Shown piece after piece: positions 1 to 11,586 of a stretch of 64,000 bases of DNA (positions are counted from its first letter, which is position 1; every line of letters starts with the position of its first letter). Position numbers and translations under genes: made by a program. The notes under the pieces are model-generated. The model was not told where the DNA came from. It did no database searches and saw only the letters and a list, made by a program, of their open reading frames with translations. This DNA comes from Pseudovibrio sp. JCM 19062 (lineage in GTDB: Bacteria; Pseudomonadota; Alphaproteobacteria; Rhizobiales; Stappiaceae): positions 11,449 to 75,448 of the forward strand of contig BAXV01000013.1 in the NCBI GenBank assembly GCA_001310715.1. The letters are read 5' to 3'.

Positions 1-576
1 GCTGTTTTCCAACAAAAAGCGGGCGCAGGCGAGGGTGTGTTCCTTGTCGAGGGCGGCACTGGGTTCGTCCGCGATCCATAACGGGCGGTTCAGGAGAAGG
101 GCGCGGGTCAGGGCGAGGCGTTGGCGTTCTCCGCCGGACAGGCTGCTTGTGTCATGATCAAGCGGTGTGTTGGGTAGGCCAGCGGCTGCAAGGGCCTCCA
201 GCATCTGGGTATCTTTGGGCTTGAGCTTCTGGTTGGCTTGCAGTGCAAACGGTGCCAGCAGTGCTTCGCGCACATGGTTTGCCAGTGGGCTCACCCGTTG
301 CGGTAACCAGTTGAGCTGTTGGTAGAGCTGGGCGCGTCCGCCCGTCTCATAGGGGACGCCATTGAAAAACAGCTCTCCGCTGTCTGGACGATCCAGACCG
401 GCGAGGATGCGCAGCAGAACTGTTTTGCCGCGGCCGGACGGAGCCGTGATGCACAGCTCGTCGCCTTCATACAGGTTGAAAGAATAATCGTGAAAGAGCG
501 GGCGCTCTTGTTTGGTAACAGAAATGTTGCGGGCCTCGATAAGGGGCACACGCTTTGTGTCCTGGGGGGTGGCCAT
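1..576 (-). CDS. ABC transporter ATP-binding protein, C-terminus cut by window edge
   Basis: This is the ATPase subunit of an ABC transporter, read from an ATG at 574-576 with CAGGAG just upstream, and open to the left edge (192 codons visible). Residues 45-52 (APSGRGKT) form a Walker A whose first glycine is replaced by alanine. Gln93 fits the Q-loop, residues 146-153 (LSGGERQR) are the ABC signature, and LWIADEPSAALD from residue 166 is Walker B plus D-loop. The switch histidine would lie beyond the edge. Length and layout recall the small YbbL/FetA-type ATPases paired with a membrane partner, but that assignment is inference and the partner is not visible. Confidence 0.8.
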   Translation of the reverse strand, partial: MATPQDTKRVPLIEARNISVTKQERPLFHDYSFNLYEGDELCITAPSGRGKTVLLRILAGLDRPDSGELFFNGVPYETGGRAQLYQQLNWLPQRVSPLANHVREALLAPFALQANQKLKPKDTQMLEALAAAGLPNTPLDHDTSSLSGGERQRLALTRALLLNRPLWIADEPSAALDKEHTLACARFLLENS

Positions 577-1051
577 AGGAACTCCTGATTGCAGGAATGA
601 GAGTTCCCCAGTTGCCTGCGAAAATCAAGGCAGGAGTGGCCTTGGTGAAGATTGCTGGAGGGTTGGGTATGGTTTGTAGCCAAAAGAGACAGCGTGCTGT
701 TTGTGTAAGGCTGCCTCTTTCTGGTTGTTGCCATGAATACCGCTATTCAATCTATTGACTGAAAACGGAACGCTTGTTTCGCCTCCCTAGCTCATTGCGC
801 CTTGCTTAGTGGGACGGACAATAATTACAGTAGAAGTCTCAAACACCGTTTCATTTCCCTAAGATATTCTTAAATTACGTAGCGTATTCAAATAATTAAC
901 TTGGTGTCTTGTAAACTTCCCGCCAACCAAGACGAGAGTGTGTTGCGCGTGTTTGTGTTTGCGTACCAAGCTCTCTCATTTTCGTTTGAGCCTATTTACA
1001 GTGTCTGATGGTGTTGATCAGCTGGAATGGGCTTGAGATGGAGGCCGGTAG
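577..1051. other. intergenic region, no gene seen
   Basis: The stretch between the divergent ABC ATPase and the membrane glycosyltransferase is AT-richer from about 780 onward. I see no RNA gene or conserved ORF in it. Both flanking genes start here, so it should hold their promoters, but no convincing -35/-10 pair stands out. Confidence 0.5.
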
Positions 1052-2308
1052 ATGTTTATCTCGTTCGCCCGCTTACAGGTCTATTTTATCGTCGCGCTGC
1101 TGCTGGTTGCGGTGGTCTATCCGCTGTATCTGTTTGGTACGGTGATGGGCCTTGACGGATTTGATCTGCGCAGGGTGGGTGCGGATTTTTACCAGTTTTT
1201 GTTAGCCTCTCGTCTGGCTGTCAGCGGCAATGCTGCGCAGCTCTATGATTTCAGCTGGTTTTACGATGAAGTGCAGCGGAATGTGGCAGATGGTTCCGGC
1301 TTTTATGCTGGGTGCATCCACCCAGTTTGCTTGTGTTTCTGGTTCCGATTTCCGGTCTGACGTACTTGCAGGCCTACAGCCTCTGGATGGGCATGGGCGG
1401 TCTGCTCTCCATTGCAGTGGCCTTCAGTCGAAAGGCACCTATTCGGGCGGTTACCTTCTTCATCTTCGCACCAGCCACGCTGGTGAACCTGTTTTACGGC
1501 CAGTCCGGCATGTTGGCCGGTGGGTTCCTCTATGGGGGGCTGAGATTGATGGACCGACATCCGGCATTGGCCGGGGTGCTGCTTGGCTGTGTTTCCATCA
1601 AGCCAGAGCTGTTTATGCTGATCCCGATTATTCTGATTGCCCACCGCAGTATCATCGCGCTGTGTGCCTGCGTTGCGACGGTGGCGTTTCTTGTTGATGC
1701 CTCGGCCGTGTTCTTCGGCTCCGGGCTTTGGTGGATTTATCTGGAGACGGTTCCTTCTTTGCTGCTGACTGTTATGAAACAAGGTGAGGGGAACTTCCTT
1801 TATCTGATCCCGTCTGCGTTTGGTGCCATGCGTTCGCTCGGATTTTCCGCGACTGTCGGATATGTGGTGCAGTTGCCGGTTACGGTCATGGCTTTTGCTG
1901 TGACGTTCTGGTTGTTTTCCCGCGAGAGAGAGCCCGTTGCACGCAACCTTGCGGTGACGCTGTGTGTTCTGTTGGCGACGCCTTTCCTGTTCCTGTGGGA
2001 CTATGCGGCGCTCTCTCCGGCGCTCTATCTTTATGCGACGCGGACGGGCCTGTTTGATGAGGAGGTGAATTCCCCTTTCATGGAGCCGGTTCTGTTGTTT
2101 GCGGTTTATCTTCTCCCGATCGTCAATATCGCACTGGCGGCTCATGGCTTCCCTGTTGGCCGATCTTCACTGCACTGGCGCTGCTTGCGGTGGTGGTGCG
2201 GATGATTGATGCAGAGCGGACACAGACAAGTCTAGGGATGATGCGGGTGAGGGGGATAACTCTGTTACCGATGACCGTGACGGTGATGAAGAGCTTGGGA
2301 CCACCTGA
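1052..2308 (+). CDS. GT87-family (DUF2029-like) membrane glycosyltransferase, apparent frameshifts
   Basis: This polytopic membrane protein of about 418 residues resembles GT87 polyprenol-phosphate-dependent mannosyltransferases. The N-terminal transmembrane helix is followed by GADFYQFLLAS, an acidic loop of the kind expected at the catalytic site, and then by an HPPSLL segment before several helices. Start is ATG 1052 with GGAGG seven bases upstream. The frame changes three times, each like a single-base loss: near 1310, near 2160 and near 2215. The last frame gives an acidic tail ending at TGA 2306-2308. It lies upstream of ligA but is separated by a repeat region. Substrate is unknown. 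Family call is from topology and the first loop. Confidence 0.6.
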
Positions 2309-2332
2309 GCCTCGGGTGCCATTCACAAAAGA

Positions 2333-2388
2333 ACGCATGATTTACGCAAAAAACGCAGATTTACGCAAATCAACGCAAACCGACGCAA
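2333..2388. repeat. six ACGCA units phased at about 10 bp
   Basis: ACGCA occurs at 2333, 2344, 2353, 2363, 2373 and 2383, a spacing of 11, 9, 10, 10 and 10 bases, with mostly A- or T-rich filler. On the minus strand the unit reads as TTTGCGT. It lies between the glycosyltransferase stop and ligA. Helical phasing suits a cooperative protein-binding array or a bent segment. Function is unknown. Confidence 0.7.
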
Positions 2389-2550
2389 ACTGGCTAAGTC
2401 TTTGATTTTGCAAAGGGTGGGTGGAGAGCTCATTGTCAGCTCTCTTCAGAGGCTGTGAAATACTGTCTAAATCCCCTGTTCCGGGTGGTTTGTTATTCCC
2501 GGTGGCGATAAGAATAATCCCCCTAATTGAAGCTGAAACAGGTGGGTTGA

Positions 2551-4719
<2,169 letters not shown>

Positions 4720-4729
4720 TATGGCAAAT

Positions 4730-4763
4730 AATGGGAAGAGCATGCTGGCCCTTCCCATTGTTT
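4730..4763 (+). terminator. hairpin after ligA
   Basis: A perfect nine-base stem (AATGGGAAG with CTTCCCATT, 4730-4738 and 4751-4759) follows the ligA stop. Only a short GTTTC tail follows, so it is a weak intrinsic terminator candidate. Confidence 0.5.
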
Positions 4764-4823
4764 CAAGCGAGCTGGAGATCATGGCGATGCCTGTCGGGTA
4801 ACCACGCTATCTTTATGAAAACA

Positions 4824-5342
4824 CTATTTAATTTTCTCACTGATTTCATCGAGTATTGTCAAATGGGTATGGATGAAGGGGACCAGAAGGGCTGCGGTTG
4901 CCACTTCAACACCCATAGGATCTCTCCCTGCCTCGGAGATCTGAACAGCAAGTAGATCTTCATGGCCAGTGATTTCGGTAGAAATATACAACTGATCAAA
5001 CTCAGCACCATTTGCCGCTTCCAGCTGGTTATAGATATCTTCTAAATCCGCCGGACGTGGAGGAGGCGTTGCTCCCGTTGATTCAATCACTTTTGAAACG
5101 GCGGTTTGTTCTCCATGTTCCAGATGGGCGAATTTATGCACCAGTTCATTGCTTGCCTTGTGCAATGCCATTTCGCTGATCGCCAGCGAGAAGGGGCTGA
5201 TGGTTAGCGTCTTGGCGATGTAGTCGTTTGAAACTTGGTTGTGAGCATAGGCTGAGGAGACCAGAGCTGGTGCTGCCAGTAGGGAGCCGGACATACCTAT
5301 AAGGGCGTTTCTGCGTGTCAGGTGTAATTTTCCAGTATTCAT
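4824..5342 (-). CDS. DUF4142-like protein with Tat-type signal
   Basis: This 172-residue protein has an N-terminal twin-arginine signal (TRRNALIGM followed by a hydrophobic stretch and SSAYAH), so it is probably exported folded by the Tat system. The remainder is helical with a pattern like the ferritin-like DUF4142 family: a segment with MALHKASNELVHKFAHLEHGEQ and a final helix near the C-terminus. It is intact. No metal-binding role can be claimed from sequence alone. It is convergent with ligA and divergent from the helicase, so it appears monocistronic. Confidence 0.7.
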   Translation of the reverse strand: MNTGKLHLTRRNALIGMSGSLLAAPALVSSAYAHNQVSNDYIAKTLTISPFSLAISEMALHKASNELVHKFAHLEHGEQTAVSKVIESTGATPPPRPADLEDIYNQLEAANGAEFDQLYISTEITGHEDLLAVQISEAGRDPMGVEVATAALLVPFIHTHLTILDEISEKIK

Positions 5343-5666
5343 TGTTTTTCTCTCAGCTCTTTACAGTTCTTATTGCTTTTTTATAAGTTAAGGCGCTGCT
5401 GTATTTCAGTATTTTTTTCAGTCGTATTTCTGTGTAAAGTATTTTCTATTAAAAATGCTAAGGGCATACTTTAAACTTCAAGTATCCAAAATCATATTTG
5501 ATAAAATATCGTAGGTTAGTTCTGGTGCCTGCCAAGAGTTGCTGGGTGAAGATGACGGAGACTACAAAACGATGTGTATCTCTTTGCTGATCCCTCGCTT
5601 CTTCAAAGCTGTTGCTATATTGTTCTTCGTTAAGTATTGGAGATTCCTTCTCTGATTTGAGAGGGT
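5343..5666. other. AT-rich intergenic region
   Basis: This is the spacer between the divergent DUF4142 gene and the helicase gene. It contains several A/T runs and no open frame or RNA fold that I can support. It presumably holds both promoters. Confidence 0.5.
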
Positions 5667-8129
5667 ATGCGTTCAAAGGATCCAACGAGCTCAATGGCAA
5701 ATTCTTCTGGCCCCAACCATCGCGGAATGCTTTCTAACCCTGTTGAACCTCTGGCTGCACCGCAGCCCAAGGCAGGTGGTATCGCGGCGAGGGCCATGCT
5801 GCACGGCAAACCGGTGCGCCGGCCTATATGGAAGGCTTGAATGCGGAGCAGCGGCTTGCTGTTGAAACGATCAACGGACCTGTGCTTGTGCTTGCAGGCG
5901 CAGGCACGGGTAAGACGCGGGTTCTGACAACGCGTATTGCGCATATTCTGGCAACAGGCCACGCCACTCCGGGGCAGATCCTTTCTGTGACCTTCACCAA
6001 CAAAGCTGCCCGCGAGATGAAAACGCGTATTGGCGCTTACATTGGTGATGGCGTGGAAGGCATGGCATGGCTCGGCACGTTCCACGCGATCTGTGTGAAG
6101 ATCTTGCGCCGCCATTCTGAACTTGTCGGGTTGAAGTCCTCGTTTTCTATTTTAGATACAGATGATCAGATACGTCTGATAAAACAGATCATTAAGGCGG
6201 AAGGTCTTGATGAAAAGCGCTGGACTGCAAAGGCATTTGCCGGATTGCTGGACAGCTGGAAGAACCGTGCTCTGACACCTGAGCAGGTCTCCGCTGGTGA
6301 AGCGCAGGGTTTTGCTAATGGTCTGGGGCGCAAGCTTTACCAGATCTATCAGGAGCGTCTTGCGATTTTGAATGCCTGTGATTTTGGTGACTTGCTGCTG
6401 CACTGCATTACCATTTTCAAAGAACATGACGATGTTCTGAAGAGCTTCCAGCACCGCTTCCGATATATGCTGGTGGATGAGTATCAGGATACCAACATCG
6501 CGCAGTACATGTGGTTGCGCTTGCTGGCACAGGGTAATTCCAACGTGGCCTGTGTTGGCGATGATGACCAGTCGATCTATGGCTGGCGTGGTGCTGAGGT
6601 CGATAATATCCTGAGGTTTGAACAGGATTTTCCGGGTGCTACGGTGGTTCGTTTGGAGCGAAACTACCGCTCGACGAGCCATATTCTGTCTGCTGCCTCG
6701 CACTTGATCGCCCACAATCAGGGGCGCTTGGGGAAGACCCTCTTTACAGATCAAGCGGGTTCTGAGGATGAAGAGAAGGTGCAGGTTGCGTCCGCCTGGG
6801 ATTCTCAGGAGGAAGCCCGTTCCGTAGGCGATGAGATTGAAGCGCTGCAGAACCACGGTCATTCCCTGAACGAGATGGCCATTCTGGTGCGTGCGTCGTT
6901 CCAGATGCGTGAGTTTGAAGACCGGTTTGTAACGCTTGGCCTGAACTACCGCGTGATTGGCGGTCCGCGCTTTTATGAGCGCATGGAGATCCGCGATGCG
7001 CTGGCCTATTTCCGCTGTGTGATGCAGCCCTCTGATGATCTGGCGTTTGAGCGTATTGTGAATACGCCGAAGCGCGGGCTGGGGGAAGCAACGCTGAAAA
7101 TCGTTCATGAATATGCGCGGGAGCGGGCTATTCCGCTGATGATTGCCACGGAAGAATTGGTGCAAACCAACGAACTGCGCCCAAAGGCTCGTGCCGCACT
7201 CGCAGATGTACTTGGCATGTTTGAGAACTGGCGCAATCAGGTTGAGAGCATGAGCCATACGGAGCTTGCGGAAATCATCCTTGATGAAAGCGGTTATACC
7301 CAGATGTGGCGGAGGATCGGTCTGCTGAGGCACCGGGGCGGCTGGACAACCTGAAGGAACTTATCCGCTCTATGGAAGAGTTCGAGAGCATGGCTGGCTT
7401 CCTTGAGCATATCTCTCTGGTGATGGATAAGGACAGTGATGCGGAAGAGGATGCGGTTTCGATTATGACGCTCCATTCCGCAAAAGGTCTTGAGTTTGAT
7501 AGTGTTTTCCTGCCGGGTTGGGAAGAGGGTGTGTTCCCGAACCAGCGGGCATTGGATGAGACCGGCCAGGCTGGTTTGGAAGAAGAGCGCCGGCTTGCCT
7601 ACGTGGGTCTTACCCGTGGCCGCAAGCGGGTGAAGGTGTGGTTCACCTCCAACCGGCGTATTCATGGCTCGTGGCAGTCCTGTATTCCTTCCCGCTTCCT
7701 TGATGAGTTACCCGCAGACAGCGTTGAGGTTGTTGAGGCCTCCAGCTCCTACGGTGGGTATGGCTCGAACAGTGCCGGTGGTGGTTATGGCGCCAGCAGG
7801 TTTGAGAACAGTGATCCGTTCCAGAGCAAATACTCAACGCCAGGCTGGCAGCGGGCGCGCAAGGCGCAGTCCTCCGGTCAGAAGTATGGCAAGATGCATG
7901 GCGGGAACCAGACTCGGCGCGCGAAGAAGGCTGGTCCGATGACCATTGAAGGGGAGCTGGTTGCCAAGAGCGTTACCGAGTTGGTAGTGATTTTGCGATT
8001 GGCGAGCGGGTCTTCCACATGAAGTTTGGTTATGGTGCAATCAGCGATATCGAGGGGAATAAGCTCACCGTCGATTTTGAAAAAGCTGGTACAAAGAAAG
8101 TGCTCGATAGCTTTGTCGAACGGGCATAA
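5667..8129 (+). CDS. uvrD: UvrD/PcrA-type ATP-dependent DNA helicase, apparent frameshifts
   Basis: This superfamily 1A 3'-5' helicase acts in nucleotide-excision and mismatch repair. Motifs appear in order: AGAGTGKT (Walker A), VTFTNKAAREM (Ia), DEYQD (II), GDDDQSIYGWRGA (III), RLERNYRS (IV), TLHSAKGLEFD (V) and YVGLTRGRKR (VI). A C-terminal Tudor-like tail (FGYGAISDIEGNKLTVDFE) follows a Gly/Ser-rich linker, as in full-length UvrD. The start is placed at ATG 5667 after GAGAGG. Single-base losses are inferred near 5815, 7312 and 7980; the protein reads through all three by stepping one frame each time. The product would be about 820 residues. Confidence 0.9.
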
Positions 8130-8203
8130 CCTACTGCTCATGTGTTAGTTGCCTTTAGGGTAGATTGTGCTATCTGTCTTCTGATTTATGTAGGGAGATG
8201 GCA

Positions 8204-10020
8204 ATGCATGACGTGGTTAGCGCGCTGGCGGTGATTGGTGTTGCGGGCGTTGGTGCGCAGTGGCTTGCCTGGCGTTGGTCCTTACCCGCGATCGTTCTTT
8301 TGCTTGTTGCCGGCTTTATGCTTGGCCCGGCGACCGGTGTTCTCAACCCAAATGCGTTGTTTGGTGATTTGTTGCGCCCAACTGTTGCGCTCGGCGTGGC
8401 AGTGATCCTGTTTGAAGGCGGTCTTTCCCTTAATTTTCAGCGTATTAGCGGTGTTGAAAAGGCTGTTCGGCGGCTTGTTCTTGTGGGCGCGTTTATCGCG
8501 TTTTTGTTGGGCGCGCTGAATGCTCATTATATAGCTGAATTAAGCTGGCCCTCGGCTCTTGTGTTTGCGGCAATCCTGATTGTTACCGGCCCGACTGTTG
8601 TTATTCCGCTGCTGCGTCAGGCGCGGTTGGAACGACGGGTGAGTTCGTTGCTGCGCTGGGAAGCGATCCTCGCCGATCCGCTGGGTGCGTTGCTCGCCGT
8701 GTTCATGTTTGAAGGCTATCTCGTTTATCACGGTGATCATGGAGTCTGGGTGCTTGCAATGCGGGCGCTGGCTGGGCTGCTGATTGGTGGTGTTGGTGGC
8801 TGGGCGCTGGGGCGTGGGTTGATCTGGCTGTTTGTCGGGGGGCGGGTCCCCGAGTACCTTAAAGTTCCGCTGATCTTTGTGAGCGTGATGGGTGCCTATG
8901 CGCTGTCTGATCTGGTTTTGGAAGAATCCGGGCTGCTGACGGTCACGGTTTTCGGGCTGGTGCTTGGCAACTCCCGCCTTGCCAGCCTTGAAGAGCTGAA
9001 GCGGTTCAAGGAAGCGGTCACGATTATTCTGGTTTCTTCCGTTTTCATCGTTCTGACAGCTTCTGTCCCGCTGCGCAGTCTTGCGGAGTTTGGGCTGGTG
9101 GATCTGGTCTTTGTGCTGGTGCTGTTGTTTGTGATCCGGCCAATCTCGGTTTGGGTTGGGACGATTGGGGCTCACCTCAATTGGAAAGAGCGTTTGTTGG
9201 TTGGGTGGATCGCGCCGCGCGGTATTGTGGCGGTGGCTGTCTCTGGTTTGTTTGCCGGCTCTCTCGTGGAGCACGGGGCGCCTGATGGGGAGCGGCTGGC
9301 GGTCCTTTCGTTTGCTGTGGTGGTGGCGACTGTTTTTGCGCACGGGTTCACGCTTGGGCCGTTTGCGCGGTGGTTGGGGCTATCCAGTGATACCGGGCCG
9401 GGGCTGTTGATTGTTGGGGCAAGCCGGTTCAGCGTTGCGTTGGCGGCCAAGCTGAATGCGCTGGAGGTTTCAACACTGATTGTTGACCGCAACTGGGGAA
9501 GGCTGCGGCACTCGCGTAATGCGGGGCTGGAGAACTATTACGGTGAGGTTCTCTCTGAAGGCGTGGAAAATGCTCTGCCGCTGGAAAATTACAGCGCGTT
9601 GCTCGCCGTAACGGACAACGATGATTACAACGCTCTGGTGGCGACCAACTTCGGGCCGCTTATGGGGCGTGGGGAGGTGTACCAGTTTGCGCCACGGGAA
9701 GAGCAGAGTGAGAAAGAGAAGTTTCGCCGTGTTGTGACACTGGGTGGTCGGCCCTTCCTCTCGCCGGAGCATAGCTACAATGACCTTGAGGAGAAGATCC
9801 GTGAAGGCTGGATTATTAAAGCAACCGAGCTAACCGAGACCTTTGGCTGGGATGAGTTTCGGGAGGCTTGCCAGAGGCTGCGGTTTTGCTGATGTTGATC
9901 AGGCCATCCAAAAAGCTGCGCCTGCTGAACAGCGAGATGCCCGAGGATCCGGGTCCAGACTCGATCATATTGAGCCTTGTTCCGGATGATTATGCGGCAG
10001 AGCGCGAGAATGGCTCGTGA
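8204..10020 (+). CDS. CPA1-family cation:proton antiporter with TrkA-N-like domain, apparent frameshift
   Basis: This is a membrane antiporter of the CPA1 (NhaP/NHE-like) superfamily. About twelve hydrophobic helices span the first 400 residues, including LFEGGLSLNF and a WEAILADPLGAL segment that carries the conserved acidic pair region. A cytoplasmic nucleotide-binding-like region follows (LLIVGASRFSVALAAKL). ATG 8204 is preferred over ATG 8198 because AGGGAG sits six bases upstream. One base appears lost near 9875, after which the last 45 codons run in the next frame to TGA 10018-10020. The transported ion (Na+ or K+) cannot be told. Confidence 0.85.
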
Positions 10021-10108
10021 GCACTGGCTTTTCCACTCTGTGCATTCTATAGGCTATGCAAAGATGTTGTTTGAGTTTGGTTAACTCATCGAAACTAAGG
10101 GATTTTTC

Positions 10109-11009
10109 ATGGATACGATCCGGGTTCGCATTCCGGCACCTGCGCTGAAGCAAAGGCTCTCGCCATCATTATGGAGGGGTGCTTTGCGGATGACGGATTT
10201 CCGATAGCTGTCTTCGAGAGTTCTACGGACGGAGCAATCTGGACAGCGGAAGTGCTGATTCTGGAGTCTACCGTTGATGAGGCTGCCAAGCTGGTTGAAT
10301 TGCGCATGTCTGAGCACTTTGAAGGCGGTGCCATGCCAGATAATGTCGAAATTGAAGTGCTGCCGGACATTAACTGGGTTGCCAAGTCTCTTGAAGGTTT
10401 GAAGCCGGTCCGGGCAGAGCGGGTGATTGTGCATGGTGCGCATGATCGCGGTGTGGTCAGTCCCTCTCATATCGGAATCGAGATTGAAGCTGCGCAAGCG
10501 TTTGGCACAGGCCACCACGCACCACCGAAGGGTGCCTGCTGGAGCTCCAGCGGTTGTTGAAGCGTAATAAATACCAACGCATGCTGGATCTTGGCACTGG
10601 CACTGGCGTTCTGGGCATTGCTTTGGCGAAACTGTCTGGCGCAGAAGTTCTGGCGACTGATATTGATCCAATTGCTGTGGAAGCGGCGATTGACAATGCG
10701 CGCAAGAATAATGTTGGGCCACACTTTAAGGCCTTTACCGGTGCTGGTGTGGATGATCGTCGTTTTAGCGAGTTCGGCCCGTTTGACCTGGTTGTTGCCA
10801 ATATCCTTGCAAAGCCATTGGTGCAAATGTCTGCCAAGCTGTGCCGTAACCTTGCGGAGAAGTCTACGCTGGTTCTTTCGGGCTTGCGCATTGAGCATGG
10901 CCCGCGGATCATCTCTGCTTATGGTCAGCAGGGTTTGAAGCTGGTTAATCGCCGTGAAATCGATGGCTGGCTGACACTGACTTTTGCAAAGGGCAATTGG
11001 TCTCCGTAA
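10109..11009 (+). CDS. prmA: ribosomal protein L11 methyltransferase PrmA, apparent frameshifts
   Basis: PrmA methylates ribosomal protein L11 using S-adenosylmethionine. The product of about 300 residues has an N-terminal substrate-recognition domain, the linker motif FGTGHHATTEG once the frame is restored, SAM-binding LDLGTGTGVLGIALAK, and the catalytic-loop signature VVANILAKPL. Start is ATG 10109. Two single-base losses are inferred, near 10140 and near 10528, where the frame steps each time. A clear terminator follows the stop. Confidence 0.93.
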
Positions 11010-11035
11010 AAGCTGGCGCATTACCGAATAATTTG

Positions 11036-11068
11036 AACCCTCATTGCTGTTGCTTTGAGGGTTTTTTG
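11036..11068 (+). terminator. intrinsic terminator after prmA
   Basis: AACCCTCA and TGAGGGTT pair around a short loop and are followed by TTTTTTG, just 27 bases after the prmA stop. It is a standard Rho-independent terminator. Confidence 0.85.
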
Positions 11069-11089
11069 TTGAGTGTGTGGGGAGCGGAA

Positions 11090-11345
11090 AAAAACAAAAA
11101 ACCTTTGCTTCCTGATCCGGCAATTTGGGAGGAACTTGCCGGGGAAGCAAAGGTTTTTTGTATGCTAAGCAACTGGGAGGAATTTGCTTAGCTTGCTAGA
11201 TATTGGGAGGAATATCTAGCAGTATGAGTGGCATTTGTAGCGCTAAAAGCTGCTGATGGCTGCCGGCCATTTGTGTCGTGCGGTTCACATTGGGAGGAGG
11301 TGTGACCCGCCGGGTTGCTTTGGGAGGGAAGCGCCCCGTCGACAA
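11090..11345 (-). ncRNA. array of five hairpins with anti-Shine-Dalgarno loops (cuckoo/CcsR-like small RNA locus)
   Basis: Five stem-loops lie within 250 bases. Stems (plus coordinates): 11311-11338, 11281-11309, 11195-11220 (perfect ten-base stem), 11164-11192 (perfect nine-base stem) and 11096-11159 (a perfect seventeen-base outer stem plus a seven-base inner stem). On the minus strand every loop carries TCCTCCC or CCTCCC, and the 11281-11309 loop has CCTCCTCCC, the motif I recall for alphaproteobacterial cuckoo and CcsR RNAs. Minus is favoured because the last hairpin is followed by TTTTTTGTTTTTTT, a good terminator tail. Stems vary in sequence while loops are conserved, which implies RNA-level selection. 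Whether it is one transcript or is processed into several is unknown. The 5' end is approximate. Confidence 0.8.
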
Positions 11346-11586
11346 GAGGAGTTATCCATTATTTCGCTTTGTAAAAAAAAGACATAGTTTCGCATGCCGA
11401 TCATGCGATTTTTGCATAGCTTGGAGTGGTTGTAATCTGAATTTGCATGGACATATAAGTGGGTCTGCGTTTCATGTTTGAAATGTGTCCCCGCGCCTCT
11501 GTTCTGCCTGATGATAAAGCAAAATTCCTCTGAGGAGCCATGTTTGCGTGGTTGAGTTGTGGGGCAATCAGCATTAGCCTCCCGAC

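Noticed and set aside
1303..2145. 280-codon minus-strand frame opposite the GT87-like gene
   Set aside because: Same reason: a polar, low-information antisense shadow of a membrane protein gene.
6152..7333. 393-codon open frame on the minus strand within the helicase gene
   Set aside because: It lies opposite uvrD, whose helicase motifs are unmistakable. The antisense frame has no recognisable domain and is a by-product of uvrD codon use.
8540..9343. 267-codon open frame on the minus strand opposite the antiporter
   Set aside because: The composition (rich in Asn, Gln, His, Arg) is typical of an antisense shadow of hydrophobic coding DNA. The antiporter on the plus strand explains the region.
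11090..11345. Plus-strand reading of the hairpin array as a CsrA-type GGA-loop sponge
   Set aside because: Loops do contain GGGAGGA on the plus strand, but the stronger terminator tail is on the minus strand and CCTCCC loops match known alphaproteobacterial RNAs, so the minus strand is preferred. It is not fully excluded.
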